A model generated the notes under the pieces. The model was not told the DNA's origin and did no database searches. It saw only the letters and a list, made by a program, of their open reading frames with translations. The position numbers were made by a program, and so were the translations under genes. This document shows, one piece after another, positions 38,129 through 50,900 of a DNA stretch of 64,000 nt. Source of the stretch: Cylicocyclus nassatus. Its lineage: Eukaryota; Nematoda; Chromadorea; Rhabditida; Strongylidae. Each line of letters begins with the position of its first letter. The first letter of the stretch is position 1. The stretch spans positions 91,658,443 to 91,722,442 of the forward strand of contig CATQJL010000316.1 in NCBI GenBank assembly GCA_958299035.1, in the 5' to 3' direction.

Positions 38129-41100
38129 TTTATCTGCGAGTCCTTCCAAAAAAAAGAAAGATATGAGCTTTTCTTATGCCAAATTTTCGTGCACTAGCCG
38201 TAAGGTCACGATAGTTTTCAAATATAAGTGTACAGGCTCAGGCAAAGCACCTAATAAGCATTGTGGGGCTGATCTGATACAATCTGAAAGTTTTCGAGTG
38301 TTATCCATTCATGTTGTCATTGACAGGCCGTCATTTTCCTTCTACATAGTTAGCACTTCCATTATAATGTAACAACCCAACGATTTTGGCAATAAGCTTA
38401 ACAAACATACGGTCCATTTCCCGCTTGTATTACTTGGAAATCCGTCAAAGGGACGTTTTCATCTGCTCTGCTGTCTTTGCAAATTTTCAAATATTCGGTT
38501 GTCGAGAAATTCTCAAGCTTACTTCAAAAATCTCTTCGTATCTCTTTTCTAAGCCAAGCTTCATGAAGGAACATAATGAAAGCTTGCTGGCGACAAAGTG
38601 TGTTCTTTCGGCAGCATATATGGTTGATTGGTTGCCAACAAAAGAAAACGTTTTACATTATATCCGGTTCGCCTCAGGTGACACCATGGCAGCCTCCACG
38701 TCAACCTAATAAGTCCTATGACACGTGGAGTGACAAAAAAAATTGATTGACAAACAAAATTCGAACGAATGCAAGCATTAAAGGGGTATGACGAGGGTTA
38801 CAGCATGAAAAAGCTAATTTTATCATATAAAATAATGTATAAGATTGGTGTCATGCAAAGAGAATGTCTTTAGGGGTTATTAACTATAGTTTTTCTTTTG
38901 TAAACAAGAAATAAGCTTCGGAGAGCTCAGAGCGACCAAATAAGTCCTCATAACATAAATGATGAGTCCTGGAACTTAATATGCGCATCATGCGCTCTAC
39001 TTGACGACTTGTAAGACTAGAGTTCTTTCCAGTAAATTCTTCTTGCCTCCTAGTCTCTTCTGATTCATTTGGATATGAATTCGCTAGTAGTACACTTTTA
39101 AAGTTTCTAACACTTCTAAAGTTTGTTGCGCTACAAAAATTTCAGTAGAGTTTACTGGTAAAGTGTCGTTGCCGGGCATCGCGTGCAGCCCTTTCAAGTT
39201 GCAGGTCATTTGAATATACATTCAGGATGTTGAAATAGGGAGAAATTTCCTTTTGATTACGATATAACAACGCAAGAACTATCCTAGAGCTTTGAAGTTG
39301 CTCTCGCCAAATCTAACGATAGAACTTGGCTATTGAATGGGACCACTCACTGGCGGGCACTGGCACAAACCGTTATACTCAACAACAGTGACAAGTGGAT
39401 TTATCGGCAGTACGTACTATTCCCCTGCCTTATTTAGTGGTTCCTGCTTCACAACCGTACATAATAAAAGCGAAAAAGTCCACGAACATCATTTAGCCGC
39501 AACTTTTCTAGCAACGAGCAGCACAAGAGAAAAATGAGGAAGCCTAAAGCTTTTTCATCGTCTGTTTGCAGCTCACTATCTAGTGTCTAGAAATGATGTC
39601 TCACAGCGATTCTGTTCCGAATAGCTGTGATGAGCGCACATTCTTCGCATGTTCGAAATATGTGGAAGTAGGCAATGCGAAAAGCATTCGTTCGTATGAG
39701 ATCAAACACCAAAGAAATAGTTATCTCCTATCGGATCTGAACTTCGCGAGTCGTACAGTATATGATGTCCTTTGTCATTCGTAAAGCATTCACATTCTTG
39801 CTCTTACAAAAGTGGAGGCAGGAGAATGACTGAATGAATATGTGGAATAAAGAAGGAGAATGATTGTGAATATGTGGAGTGAAGCTACTCGAAAATTACC
39901 AGATTTCGATTGTAAAACTAAGCCAACGGGTTGCATCATTGAGTGCTGTAGTTTATCGTCGTCTGCGCTAATCCATAACTAGTTTCTAAGCAGAAAAAAC
40001 AAAAGTATATGGCTCATAAACTTCGGCTAAATAGGTTTCATTTTATATAGTCGTGCACATCGACCATTTTTCTTTTTGTCGCAATAATCATAGCTTCGAA
40101 AGCCAGTAATCGACTACATTTACTTGCATCAATGAATGGTGAAAGAGAAATGTGATCAGTCTCTAGCTTATTCAATGAGGACATAACAATAACTCGTGAG
40201 AGTTGGATGTCAACAATGCAGGAACGTAAACTGGAGCAATCAGATCCTTTTGGGAAGTATCCCATGACAGACATACCTTATCTCAAGATCATACTCTATT
40301 TCAAGAATTTTTTTACTTTTTTTAAAGGTAGTGCAAGAGCAGATGTGACAAAACTGTGGAGTCTAGCAAGATCCCAATTGTTTTATTCAACTGAGTCCGC
40401 GCCCAAACTATCTCCCATCTAGCGGTCTAGCAACTAGGGATGATACCGTACCACTCGTGGACCGTGGAAAAAGCTGCGGCCACCGGTTTGCCACGTCGCA
40501 AGTCAGATCGCGGTATCTCGGATCAGAGTAATTTAATTCTTCAAAAGCACCATTTAACACGTTTCGGACCGGTGCTGCACATGGTGCAGCACCCTGCTTT
40601 GAAGGATCTTTTTGACGTTTACAGGAGGTTTTCTCTTAGCCCAAGGTTATCAAGTCAAAGGCTAAAGCTTCTACTTTCCAAGTGACTCTGTAGAGTTGTG
40701 CCGCCGCTATTTGTTTAGGAGATATGAGCACAAATCGAACAACAGTTGCAACGAAGTGCGGCGACGCGAACGACGCGCGCGACGTCGCAGCTTTTCTTTG
40801 CTTTGATTTCGAAGAGAAAAACCCTAGTTTCAATAATGATGTGTACCGTGTACAACATAGATACTTTTGAATACTATTAGAATCTGAGTTCTTGTTCCTA
40901 TCTTTCAAGAAAGCACAAAAGTCCCTCTCAAGCGACAAAATTCAAACACTTCGAATTCACTCAGAACTTTGGATATGGAGCTTATCTGACATGCTGATTA
41001 CAAATGTGGCCCACAGGCTGCGAAATAAGGTCCCCTTGTAGGCTAACGGCTGAAAGTATACTCTTTTTCGCCGCGCGCGATTTCGCGGTCCGAAACGTGT

Positions 41101-41999
41101 TAACTCAGCACGATGAGGTCATTTCTCATGAGTACAATACAGCAGAAATCTGTGCAAGTACGGAATATATCTAGCATTAGTTTTCACGAATCTCTATAAG
41201 TTCTTGCTGGAATGGGCTACCCAGTGCGCTGGATAAGTATTAATATTCAATGCTGCTGGTGGCAGATTTGGCGGATACGGTAGGGTTACGGTATCAAGTC
41301 ATCTCACACGAATGTGTTGCGAAATTTGCTCATAGTGAAGACTGACTACTGAACGCAAATAGTTTCAACTCTACAATATGCACGTGTCAGGTTAATCGTA
41401 GAATTACTGAGGTAATCTCCTTTATGAGCTGTTACTGTTTTTATTTACTAACTTTTCATACCTACTCCATGCTGAGGTCGGCCGTAAGGAATCATCGGGG
41501 GATCATGATGCTGGAAAATGCGACTTGTACAACTTCTCGCTCCTGTTCAATAATCAATAATATATTCATAGGAAATGGTAGTGGGAATACTTGCATATAG
41601 TTAGATCGCGTAACAAATCTGGAGCTCCAAAGCTGTCTAGCACAACAGTGTATTGTCATCGTATAATTTTTATCTAGTGAGCGACGTGCGACGACCATCT
41701 AGAAATTTTCTCCGTCAGTGGCTTAGAATTTGAGGCTATCATATGTGCTTGTTTTAAGAATCTGGAGCAGCACAGCATAGCGGAAAAGCTAATTAGCGGA
41801 CTAGAAGATCATTATTTTTGATATGCAAGTCTATCCTCGCTGCGATTACATCTTTATATTCTAGTTACAAATCTGATCGCTTCGCCAAATGCTTATCGCT
41901 TAGTTATTCGATGTGCTTGTAAAGCATTATACTATAGCTTTAACTCACGAACTCTACACTTTTGAAGCAACAGGATGAAGGCTTTTCAGGGATGTGCTT

Positions 42000-44900
42000 A
42001 TGACAATGATATTGCCTCGTTCCTTTCTATCATTCATATACTCCTCTGTATTTCTAATGTGTGCAACCACCTTCTCGATATTTTTCTATGGTGGTAAGTT
42101 GAAGTCTCGCTCGTACTTTTGTGGTTGTTAGCCTATATTTTTTTATGAATTCTTCCACAGGTAGTGATTGAAAGTGAGACGCTATGAACACTAAACATTC
42201 ATCAAAAAATCACTAAAAGATGCTTAAGCTTAACATCCGTCATAGTTTGTGAAGGGTGTAAATTCATGCTTTGCAGACAGAATTGGGGTCGAAAATGCAG
42301 AGTGGCGAAAAGCAAATGCTGCCGCCCTTAACAAATCCTATACGCTGCCACCCTTTATCAGATTCCGAGAAGAGTACCTGGTTTGCAGATACCTCGTTTT
42401 TAAGGATAAATTTCTTCTACTCATGACTTTCAGGGTTTAGGTAGTAGACAAATATCGTCTCGCCAGCTGCCAAATCGAGAAAGTCATGACCACCATCAAA
42501 GAGGCGATATTCTGTTTTTTGACAGATTCAGAGAAATTTCTGAGACATAACAGAACGATCAGCCGAGAGCATTGGAGTAACAGGTACATAATAAAATAAC
42601 ACATATAGTGGGCTGAATCAATTATGCAAACAATGCACCCGCATCGCAACTCCGCTCTTCAAATAGTGCGTTTATGAGAACTCCTCATTAGTCCCGTAAC
42701 TTTCGAATCTCATTGGCATGTCCCCTTACTGGAGGTTGGACGCATGTCTGCATCCAAGGGGCTATCTTCCACCAAATTTATGCTCCATGAGCAGGTCCTG
42801 GAAGTAGAAACCGCATTAGTCTGGCCCCGTGATGTTGCCTAAAGAAGGAAAAAATGGACTTGCGAGTGAAGGATCGCTTTTGCGCTTCGCCCCTTTTGTT
42901 GGCTCCACCCATCCTTGTAATCCCCGTGACGCATTCTGACGTGGTAAGCAACGTATTATGTGATTTAGACTAGAGCATGAGAGATTTTCTGCGCTTTCCG
43001 TGATTTGCACTTCATATCCGAGATCAGAGCCAGAAAACTTCGATGACAATAAAAAGAAGTTGAAATTTTACGTGGACGCTGCCTCGAAGCAAATCTGCGG
43101 CGAGTCGCGCTCACATGTTATAGCATCTAAGGTGGTAGCGCTACGGTTACGGTCATGATGTCGTGAATTAGCGACGCAGATGCTAACTAGCCCGCAAGTC
43201 ACCTGCGCAGCCGCGCGCAATCACATTCGCGGGGACTTCGGAGGGGCACATAAATGTTTTCGCCATTTCCGTGCCTTATGAGTGCATTTTCAAATTCAGC
43301 GCTAGGATCAAGCCATACTAGACGAAAGACGAGATTTTGCCTGGCCGCGACCTCTAAAGCACTTTCATCGTCTTCGTAAACTTTACGCAAAAAGTATATC
43401 AACTTCTGGAAAATACATATTCTAGCATTATGTTGTCACAAGTTGGCGAAACAGAGGTGAAAATTTTATGCAATTATAGGTTTTGCACTGAGGACCGACA
43501 TCTTGGAAAAAGTCTGGATACGATCATTGATAAACTCGGAAAGGATATGACTTTATTCACAGTTGTCCGAGATCCGATTGAAAGGCTAATCAGTGGGTTT
43601 GTGGACAAATGTTTGAGGTAAGCATAATTTCGCTTGGTTGCAAAATCAAATCAGACAAACTGTAAAGTTTTCAATTCAATGACGTGGTGCACAAACTGGG
43701 CATTATGCGCCACCAGTTTCACTGCTCCGTCTTGCGCAAAGAGGAAGTTCGGATTGAGGCTCCAGAAGCTCAAATTTGCAATAGAAGGAGTTTCGTACTT
43801 TTGGCCTAGAAGATCTCAGTAAGATCTCTCATGAACGGACACCTAGGCTCCCAAACAGGGCTCGGCACGAGCTGGCACCAGGAAATTCTCAAAACGAAGT
43901 CTCCCATGATTTTCGCTAAGTTTTACGAAGTCCCCTTTTTACGAAGTCCCCTTGACCCTAAACCCCCAAAAAAAGAAACGTCGACTAAAAAAAACGTCGC
44001 AATTTCTCGACAAAAACGACATTCCCTTTGCTTTTTGTCCCAAAAACGATATCCAGCTTGCCCCGTGCCAGCTGGTGCCAGGCCCTGCTCCCAAACCGGA
44101 GCCATAGATCTAAAACTCCAGCATTCGTTCTATTCTTCGGTACATTCAAAGAACAAACTTCATGCTGCTAAACGCAAAAAAAAAACAACTTTTAAAACTG
44201 TTTTTCGTTGATGTTTTCATAGAGGATTTGGTACTTTTTTGTTGTCCCATCCTTTTTTTGCAACTATGTGAAGCGCGAGCCATATAGAGCTAATCTAGCG
44301 AGTCTAACATGGATATTTCGCTGTATGTGGTACTTATAGGCAGTGTTCAGGCAAATCCGAGCACATAGGTTCCTCGCGTAGAAACTGATGAGGGGGGGGG
44401 GGGTCCACGATAAGGCATTGCCCGAGCGCCAGCGCAAACCATCCAATCACGATAGAAAAATCCATCTCCAAAACCCTCAAACCGCTGTGACCGTAACCTG
44501 CATTTGACTCTGCCCCGATTAGCACTGAATTCACGCTAGGACCCTCCCTAGTCACTCGTGAGTTACGGTTACGGCGTAGGTGCGTAGTGTTTGGGGCGGA
44601 TTTTTCAGCCGTGTAAATAATTTGCCCTGCCGCTTGAGCAGTGACTTATTCAGGGCCCCCTCTTCAGTTCCCATGCGAAAAACGGATGGGTCCAGATTGG
44701 CGTGGACACTTTTATCGGCCAAATAGAAGTTACTTCAATTCCAATACTCTTCTCCTTGATTCGCCGCATTTGGATCTCGCGTTTATTTGCCTCTTCGACA
44801 GACGCAGTCGGTCGTGTTGGTGTAACAAAACAGTTGAAAACACCTACGCTCATACTTTATACGGTGATTTGTTTGCAGGGAACGTTATCTGTTCTTGAGT

Positions 44901-47900
44901 TCCTGCTACGGATGTCCTCGAAACTTACGATGCTTCGTCGACCGGCTACACTTCTCTTTACAAAACGTGGCGCGTAATAAGCCTGGAGATTACTACGTTG
45001 ATCGACATTTTGCCCCACAGACTTGGTAAGGTTCGGGGTCGAGCAAGAGGTGTGGTACACAACCACCATATGCGACCTCCTTGTCCTAAGTTCTGCTTCA
45101 ATATTCCTTCCCCCTCCAGCATCATTCGCGGGATGAACAAAACTCTATGAAGCATAATCAGTAGCGTATTCGTAACTATCATTTCAAATAGCCCCAATGG
45201 ACCAAGTTTTAGCGAATTTGAAGGGTTCGTCACCCAAGTGAAGTGGTCATCTTCAAACATAGTTAACTACATTTCTCTACTATACAAGGTGTCCCAAAAG
45301 TAAGTACACACTTTTCAATCGTTAATAGCTCTCTTCCCATTGTGTCTTTTCCCGCCATCTAAGTACTATTCTGTAGAGGAGACTTTAACTTAGATATACA
45401 GTATGGAGCAAATCACCGATCGCCCTTCGTTACTGTAGGATTATGTTAAGAACTTCCAGCATGTGGAACCATTGTAAAATATGCCATCTGACAAAATTTT
45501 TTTCAAAAATTCTGAAAAATCTTGCACTAGAGTTTTCGCGCACGCTATTCCACTACAGTTGTGACAGTGGAATGTGAAAAATTTCGGCGAATCCGCCGAA
45601 TTCGCCGATGTCGCCGACTTTGCGTCTTTTCGTCATAACTCCCTTCGTTCTCAATGGATTTCAAATTTGAAGGCAGATTTGGATTCAGCTCGCCGAGACA
45701 AATCTTTTCATGTCTTGAACTGCTGTATTCGGCTCGATCACGGTAAGTGCATGGAAGGAATCCGTTGCATCTTGTGGTGGTGTTTTCTAGAGTGTGTGTT
45801 TCGGCGCATAATGTAGGCAAAGGTTTAAGAAAAAGAGCGTTTGATGAAAGAGTTTCCGCTGAGTGTTTCCAGCAGAAAACCATATCATTTTGTAGTGGAA
45901 AAAAAAGAGAAAGGAGTGCGTGAACTTAGTAAATATACATGAACCACTTACCGCCAAACAAACATAACTATACAGTAACACTATGGTTAGCAAAACAATT
46001 ATAATCAGGGTTGAGCAAGAGGTCAGGCAGAAGCCCTTCATAAACGACCCCCCCCCCTCCCCATGTAAAAACCCCTAAAGACCCTCCGCTTCACCTCCAA
46101 GTCCTCAGGGTGTTATATTTTGAAGAAGACCAGCCTTCAATGCAGGTTTCTATTTTTTGAAAGTCCGTAGGCTCGACTTTCTGCGATACAACCACACGCA
46201 GCTTGACGGTAAGTTTTAGATCTGGATAGTCCTTTTTTCAAAGCTCTAATTTTCACAAGGGTGGAGTGTTTGGCTACAAATTTTTAATATAGCAAGAAGA
46301 GGCTTTGCGCTCAATACTCATATCAAAAAAGGGACGATTTCTGAATTTTAAACGCAAGTTAAAAAGGTCAGGCGCAACCCCTCAAAAGCTCAGGCGGCTT
46401 GACCTTTTGAGGGGTTGCGCCTGACCCCAATAACTTTATTTCCGAAAATGCTTTTCTACCCAAGTTTTATATCTTTCGCTAGTTCAATCCTTGAAGATTC
46501 CACAGTAAGTGTTTCAGCATGATTCGAGTTGTTTCGGCCTTGTGCTAATCCGAGATGTTGAAGAACTCAGCGCGCCGGTTAGAATTTTGGCACCACTTTT
46601 TACTTCACTGTTTGAAAGCGATATGAAGCTCGATTTGTAGCATAGACTTGTAGGAAACATTACTTTGTTATGAGTATATAAAGCTGACTTTTCTCACTTC
46701 TGCAACCAAGTTGATCACGCTTTTCAGACGTTGAGAAACACTAGAAACTGCAGTAGGTAATGGTTTGTAGAGCGCATAGAGGTAATTTGACATGGAAATG
46801 ATACCCATTTCACACAGCAAGCCTCCTTGTCGACCTCATATGTCAAGGTAAAAGAGATGAAGATTTGAATTGTGGCTAAAAATTCCATTGTGGAAACAAT
46901 CAGTGTGCTGTTTATGACCGTCATTCCTTCATGTGATCGCGATATCCACCGGACTAACGCATTTCTTCTTCACCTTGCAGTATCTCCCCAACTTAACAGA
47001 TTCGATTCTTAGGGCCGCATGCACTAACCTCCGGGATCGCAGCTTAAAAGAAAGCTTTATATTTCGAAACTCCAGATACCTGGATTTCAAGTCGTGTACC
47101 TATCCCTAAGTATTCCTACCACCCTTTACTATGAACATGTTGAACAGGAGCGAGAAGCTGTACCAACCGCATTTTCCAGCTTTTGTATGATCCCTGATTA
47201 TCCCCGTCGCTTTTATTTAAGGTCATTTTTCTTTCTCCGAAGTTAACGAAAACCTTCCAAAGTTGTGCTGAACATCTAACACAACAGTGCTAAACATGTT
47301 GCTGATGAGAACAAATGAGTTTTTGAAAAGTCGAATTTTTCGATAAACCTCAAATTTGTTCTTATCAGCAACATGCTTAGCACTGTCGGGTTAGTTAGTC
47401 TGCACAGTTTTGGAGGTTTTTCGTTAACTTCGGAGAAAGAAAAATGACTTTAAAGAAAAGCGCCGGGGATCATCAGGGATCATACAAAAGCTGGAAAATG
47501 CGGTTCGTAGAACTTCTCGCTCCTCTTCAACATGTTCATAGTGAAGGGTAGTAGGAATACTCACGGATAGGTACACAACGTAAAATCCAGATATCTGGAG
47601 TTTCGAAACATAAAGCTTTGTTTCAAGCTGCGATCCCCTCCCCGCGAGGATGTTAGTGCATGCGGCCCTTAATTACGACCTCCTCCCCTCAGTCTTACCC
47701 TCAATACAATCCCCCAGGTCGGGCGCGCCTGACCCCACGCTCAACCCTTATTATAATCTTTGTAATCAGCATGTCTTGTTGCTTATGTGAGTAAAGTGAC
47801 ACACCGCATGACTATGATATTCTGCTTCCAGCAAAACTTCACTTTTTTCTGCAGACGCCTCTTTGCAACGCTGTGGGCCAGCCCCTTTCACACTTAAAAG

Positions 47901-50900
47901 ATTCCGGTAAAGCGAATCGCAAAGAGTTGTTTCCGTGGATAATCCAGCGGTGAAAAGTAGAGGGAGACATGCTTTATAAAGCGCGAAAAGAGATGGTGAA
48001 TTCTGCAAAAATCACGCGCCTTTAAATTCTACTCGCCATAACTTCCTTCGGAATAAGTATATTCTGAATCCGAAAACGGTGCTGTGCTCAGCTCATCAAG
48101 GCGAATCTTTTGGTATACAGCATGTCCTTGATATCTCGATTTCAGTATTCTTGAATCTTTCTGCGGACGTTTCTTCTCGAAGGTGTAAAGCAGCGAGCAT
48201 CGTCCCGAGTAGATTCCAGCAGAGACCTTTTGATAGTACTTTTTCTGTAGATTATGATGCGCTAAACAGTAGCGGCAATTTTCTTTTCAAAGGAAAAAGA
48301 TGGGCTGGTGAATTGTGGAAAAATCTTGTCGTCCCAAACTCTACTCGCCATAGCCATAGAATATGATGCTTTTTTGCTAAGCAGATGTGATTATCTAATC
48401 AGCAGGTCGGATAACCACTATGAGCAAGTTTTCCGAGATTTTCGGGTTATTTCATTTTTTCTCGTTTTACGCTCTGGAAGCTCGCCGACGGATTTTGGTC
48501 AAAATGTTGATGCTCTTGAATTGTAAGGAAACTTCGCTTATAGAGGTTTTCGAACACGCTCTTTACGAAACTCATGGTCTCTGAGGATTACAGGGTCTTT
48601 TTGGAGAGATACGTCGAGGTAACTGTAACTGCACCACGAAAGTGCGTAACTTTGCCCGCACTTCTCGCGTATCTCTCAGAAACCTTGCTTGCTTGCTTTT
48701 CTAAGTCAAAGTGACTAGGAACTGAGCTATCGAATGGTGCATAAATCAGGCTCCAGTCTATAAAATTCGCCGAGTTACAAGCCTACGAAAATACGTCCTC
48801 ATGAAATTTGCACAAAATGTAAAGATCGCGTACTTTGTTGAAATTCCATCGTGAGTGGTTGTATAAAACGCGGGCGGGGTGAACATAGCATTTGCAATTA
48901 GTCATGCAACCGCTCACGATGGAATTTCAACAAAGTACGCGATCTTTACATTTTGTGCAAATTTCATGAGGACGTGTTTTCGTAGGCTTGTAACTCGGCG
49001 AATTCTATAGACTGGAGCCTGACTCATGCACCATTCGGTAGCACGGTTCCTAGTAATTTTGACTGGGAAAAGCAAGCAGGCAAGGTTGCTGACAGATACG
49101 CGAGAAGTGCGGGCAAAGTTACGCACTTTCGTGATGCACTTACAGTCACCTCACCGTATCTCACCAAAAAGACCCTGTAATCCTCAGAGACCATGAGTTT
49201 CGTAAAGAGCATGTTCGAAAACCTCTATGAGCTAAGTAAACTTACAATTCAAGAGCATCAACATTTTGACCAAAATCCGTCGGCGAGCTTCCAGAGCGTA
49301 AAACGAGAAAAAATGAAAAAACCCGAACATATCGGAAAACTTGCTCATAGTGGTTATCCGACCTGCTGATTACGATAATCACGTCTGCTTAGCAAGAAAG
49401 CATCATATTCTATGGCTATGGCGAGTAGAGTTTGGGACGACAAGATTTTTCCACAATTCACCAGCCCATCTTTTTCCTTTGAAAAGAAAATTGCCGCTAC
49501 TGTTTAGCGCATCATAATCTACAGAAAAAGTACTATCAAAAGGTCCCTGCTGGAATCTACTCGGGACAATGCTCGCTGCTTTACACCTTCGAGAAGAAAC
49601 GTCCGCAGAAAAATTCAAGAATACTGAAATCGAGATATCAAGAACATGCTGTATAATAAAGATTCGCCTTGATGAGCTGAGCACAGCACCGTTTTCGGAT
49701 TCAGAATATACTTATTCCGAAGGAAGTTATGGCGAGTAGAATTTAAAGGCGCGTGATTTTTGCAGAATTCACCATCTCTTTTCGCGCATTATAAAGCATG
49801 TATCCCTCTACTTTTTACCGCTGGATTATCCACGGAAACAACTCTTTCCGATTCGCCTTACCGGAATCTTTTAAGTGTGAAAGGGGCTGGCCCACAGCGT
49901 TGCAAAGAGGCGTCTGCAGAAAAAAGTGAAGTTTTGCTGGAAGCAGGATATCATAGTCATGCGGTGTGTCACTTTGCTCACACAAGCAACAAGACATGCT
50001 GATTACAAAGATTATAATTGTTTTGCTAATCATAGTGTTACTGTACAGTTATGTTTGTTTGACGGTAAGTGGTTCATATATATATACTAAGTTCACGTAC
50101 TCCTTTCTCTTTTTCCACTAGAAAAAAGGATATGGTTTTCTGCTGGAAACACTCAGCAGAAACTCTTCCATCAAACGCTCTTTTCTTAAACCTTTGCCTA
50201 CACTATGCGCCGAAATACACACTCTAGAAAACACCACCACAGGATGCAACGGATTCCTACCATGCAATTACCGTGACCGAGCCGATTACAGCAGTTCAAT
50301 ATATGAAAAGATTCGTCTCGGCAAGCTGAATCCAAATCTGCCTTCAAATTTGAAATCCATTGAGAACGAAGGGAGTTATGACGAAAAGACGCAAAGTCAG
50401 GGACATCGGCGACATCGGCGAATTCGGCGAATTCGCCGAAATTTTTCACATTCCACTGTCACAACTGTACACAACATTTTACAAGTGTTTTCAGCTTTTT
50501 GACGGTGTAATCACATTTCTGACCAAAACTGGGAATTTGGTTGTTACGGTTTACCTGGGATAACTTTGGACTACCTCTTTCTGTACTCAAAACAGATCGC
50601 TACTCCCTACCCGCCCATACCACAAAGTGTCAAGTAACCATCGATCGAACTATGGAATTGGGAGCCAGCCAAATCATTTGTCCCATATTTCGCTTGCAAT
50701 GGCTGTGCTTCCACCAACTATTGCTTAAACGAAAAAAAGAGAATTCAGCTCTTATCACTAATATAGAGACTACGAGGATTTGGTTATCGAACTGTATATA
50801 TTTTGTTCGCCAAAGCTCTATTCGAAAGTAAATTAATGGAGTGTGGCACAACCCCAGAGAAACGGTGGCAGCCACACCTTTTAGGGATTGTACCACAGCT

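Larger units (their letters stand above)
25649..41999. other. 16-kb gene-free interval between AAT-A and the sulfotransferase
   Basis: No exon chain could be built on either strand. The interval contains one 157-bp MITE (27546), four TA-flanked inverted-repeat elements (28994, 29856, 34831, 37451), a GC-rich stretch with a run of 17 G at 30946-30962, and a run of C near 31708. A relic of the Harbinger-like family sits at about 41497-41600. Reading frames of 60-125 codons here show no recognisable domain, splice logic or codon pattern. Confidence 0.5.
45556..50467. mobile_element. Large palindromic TA-flanked element (about 3.2 kb plus insertion)
   Basis: It starts CAGTTGTGACAGTGGAATG, ends with the exact inverse, and has TA on both sides. 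The arms are about 1.55 kb each and pair almost base for base around a 45-bp loop at 48861-48905. The left arm carries a 1.75-kb hAT-like insertion at 46006-47749; the right arm shows the empty site. The paired arms give mirror reading frames of 80-95 codons (47766-48008 and 49760-50002; 48079-48366 and 49403-49684) that match no known protein. Tc1/mariner-like ends, non-autonomous or derived by inverted duplication. Confidence 0.75.
45285..50565. mobile_element. CAAGGTGTCCC element (copy 3) split by the large palindrome
   Basis: 45285-45555 matches the left part of the 34831/37451 elements. The homologous sequence resumes at 50468 (CACAACATTTTACAAG, then TCACATTTCTGACCAAAA) and fades by about 50565. 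The interruption falls at a TA that is duplicated around the palindrome. The right terminus of this copy was not found. Confidence 0.6.

Noticed and set aside
46724..46924. 66-codon hydrophobic frame inside hAT-like element 3
   Set aside because: Looks membrane-like, but it lies within a non-autonomous element, and no transporter, receptor or transposase motif is present.
47766..50002. Mirror frames of 80-95 codons at 47766-48008, 48079-48366, 49403-49684 and 49760-50002
   Set aside because: They are the two arms of one palindrome read in opposite directions; conservation reflects arm identity, not coding.
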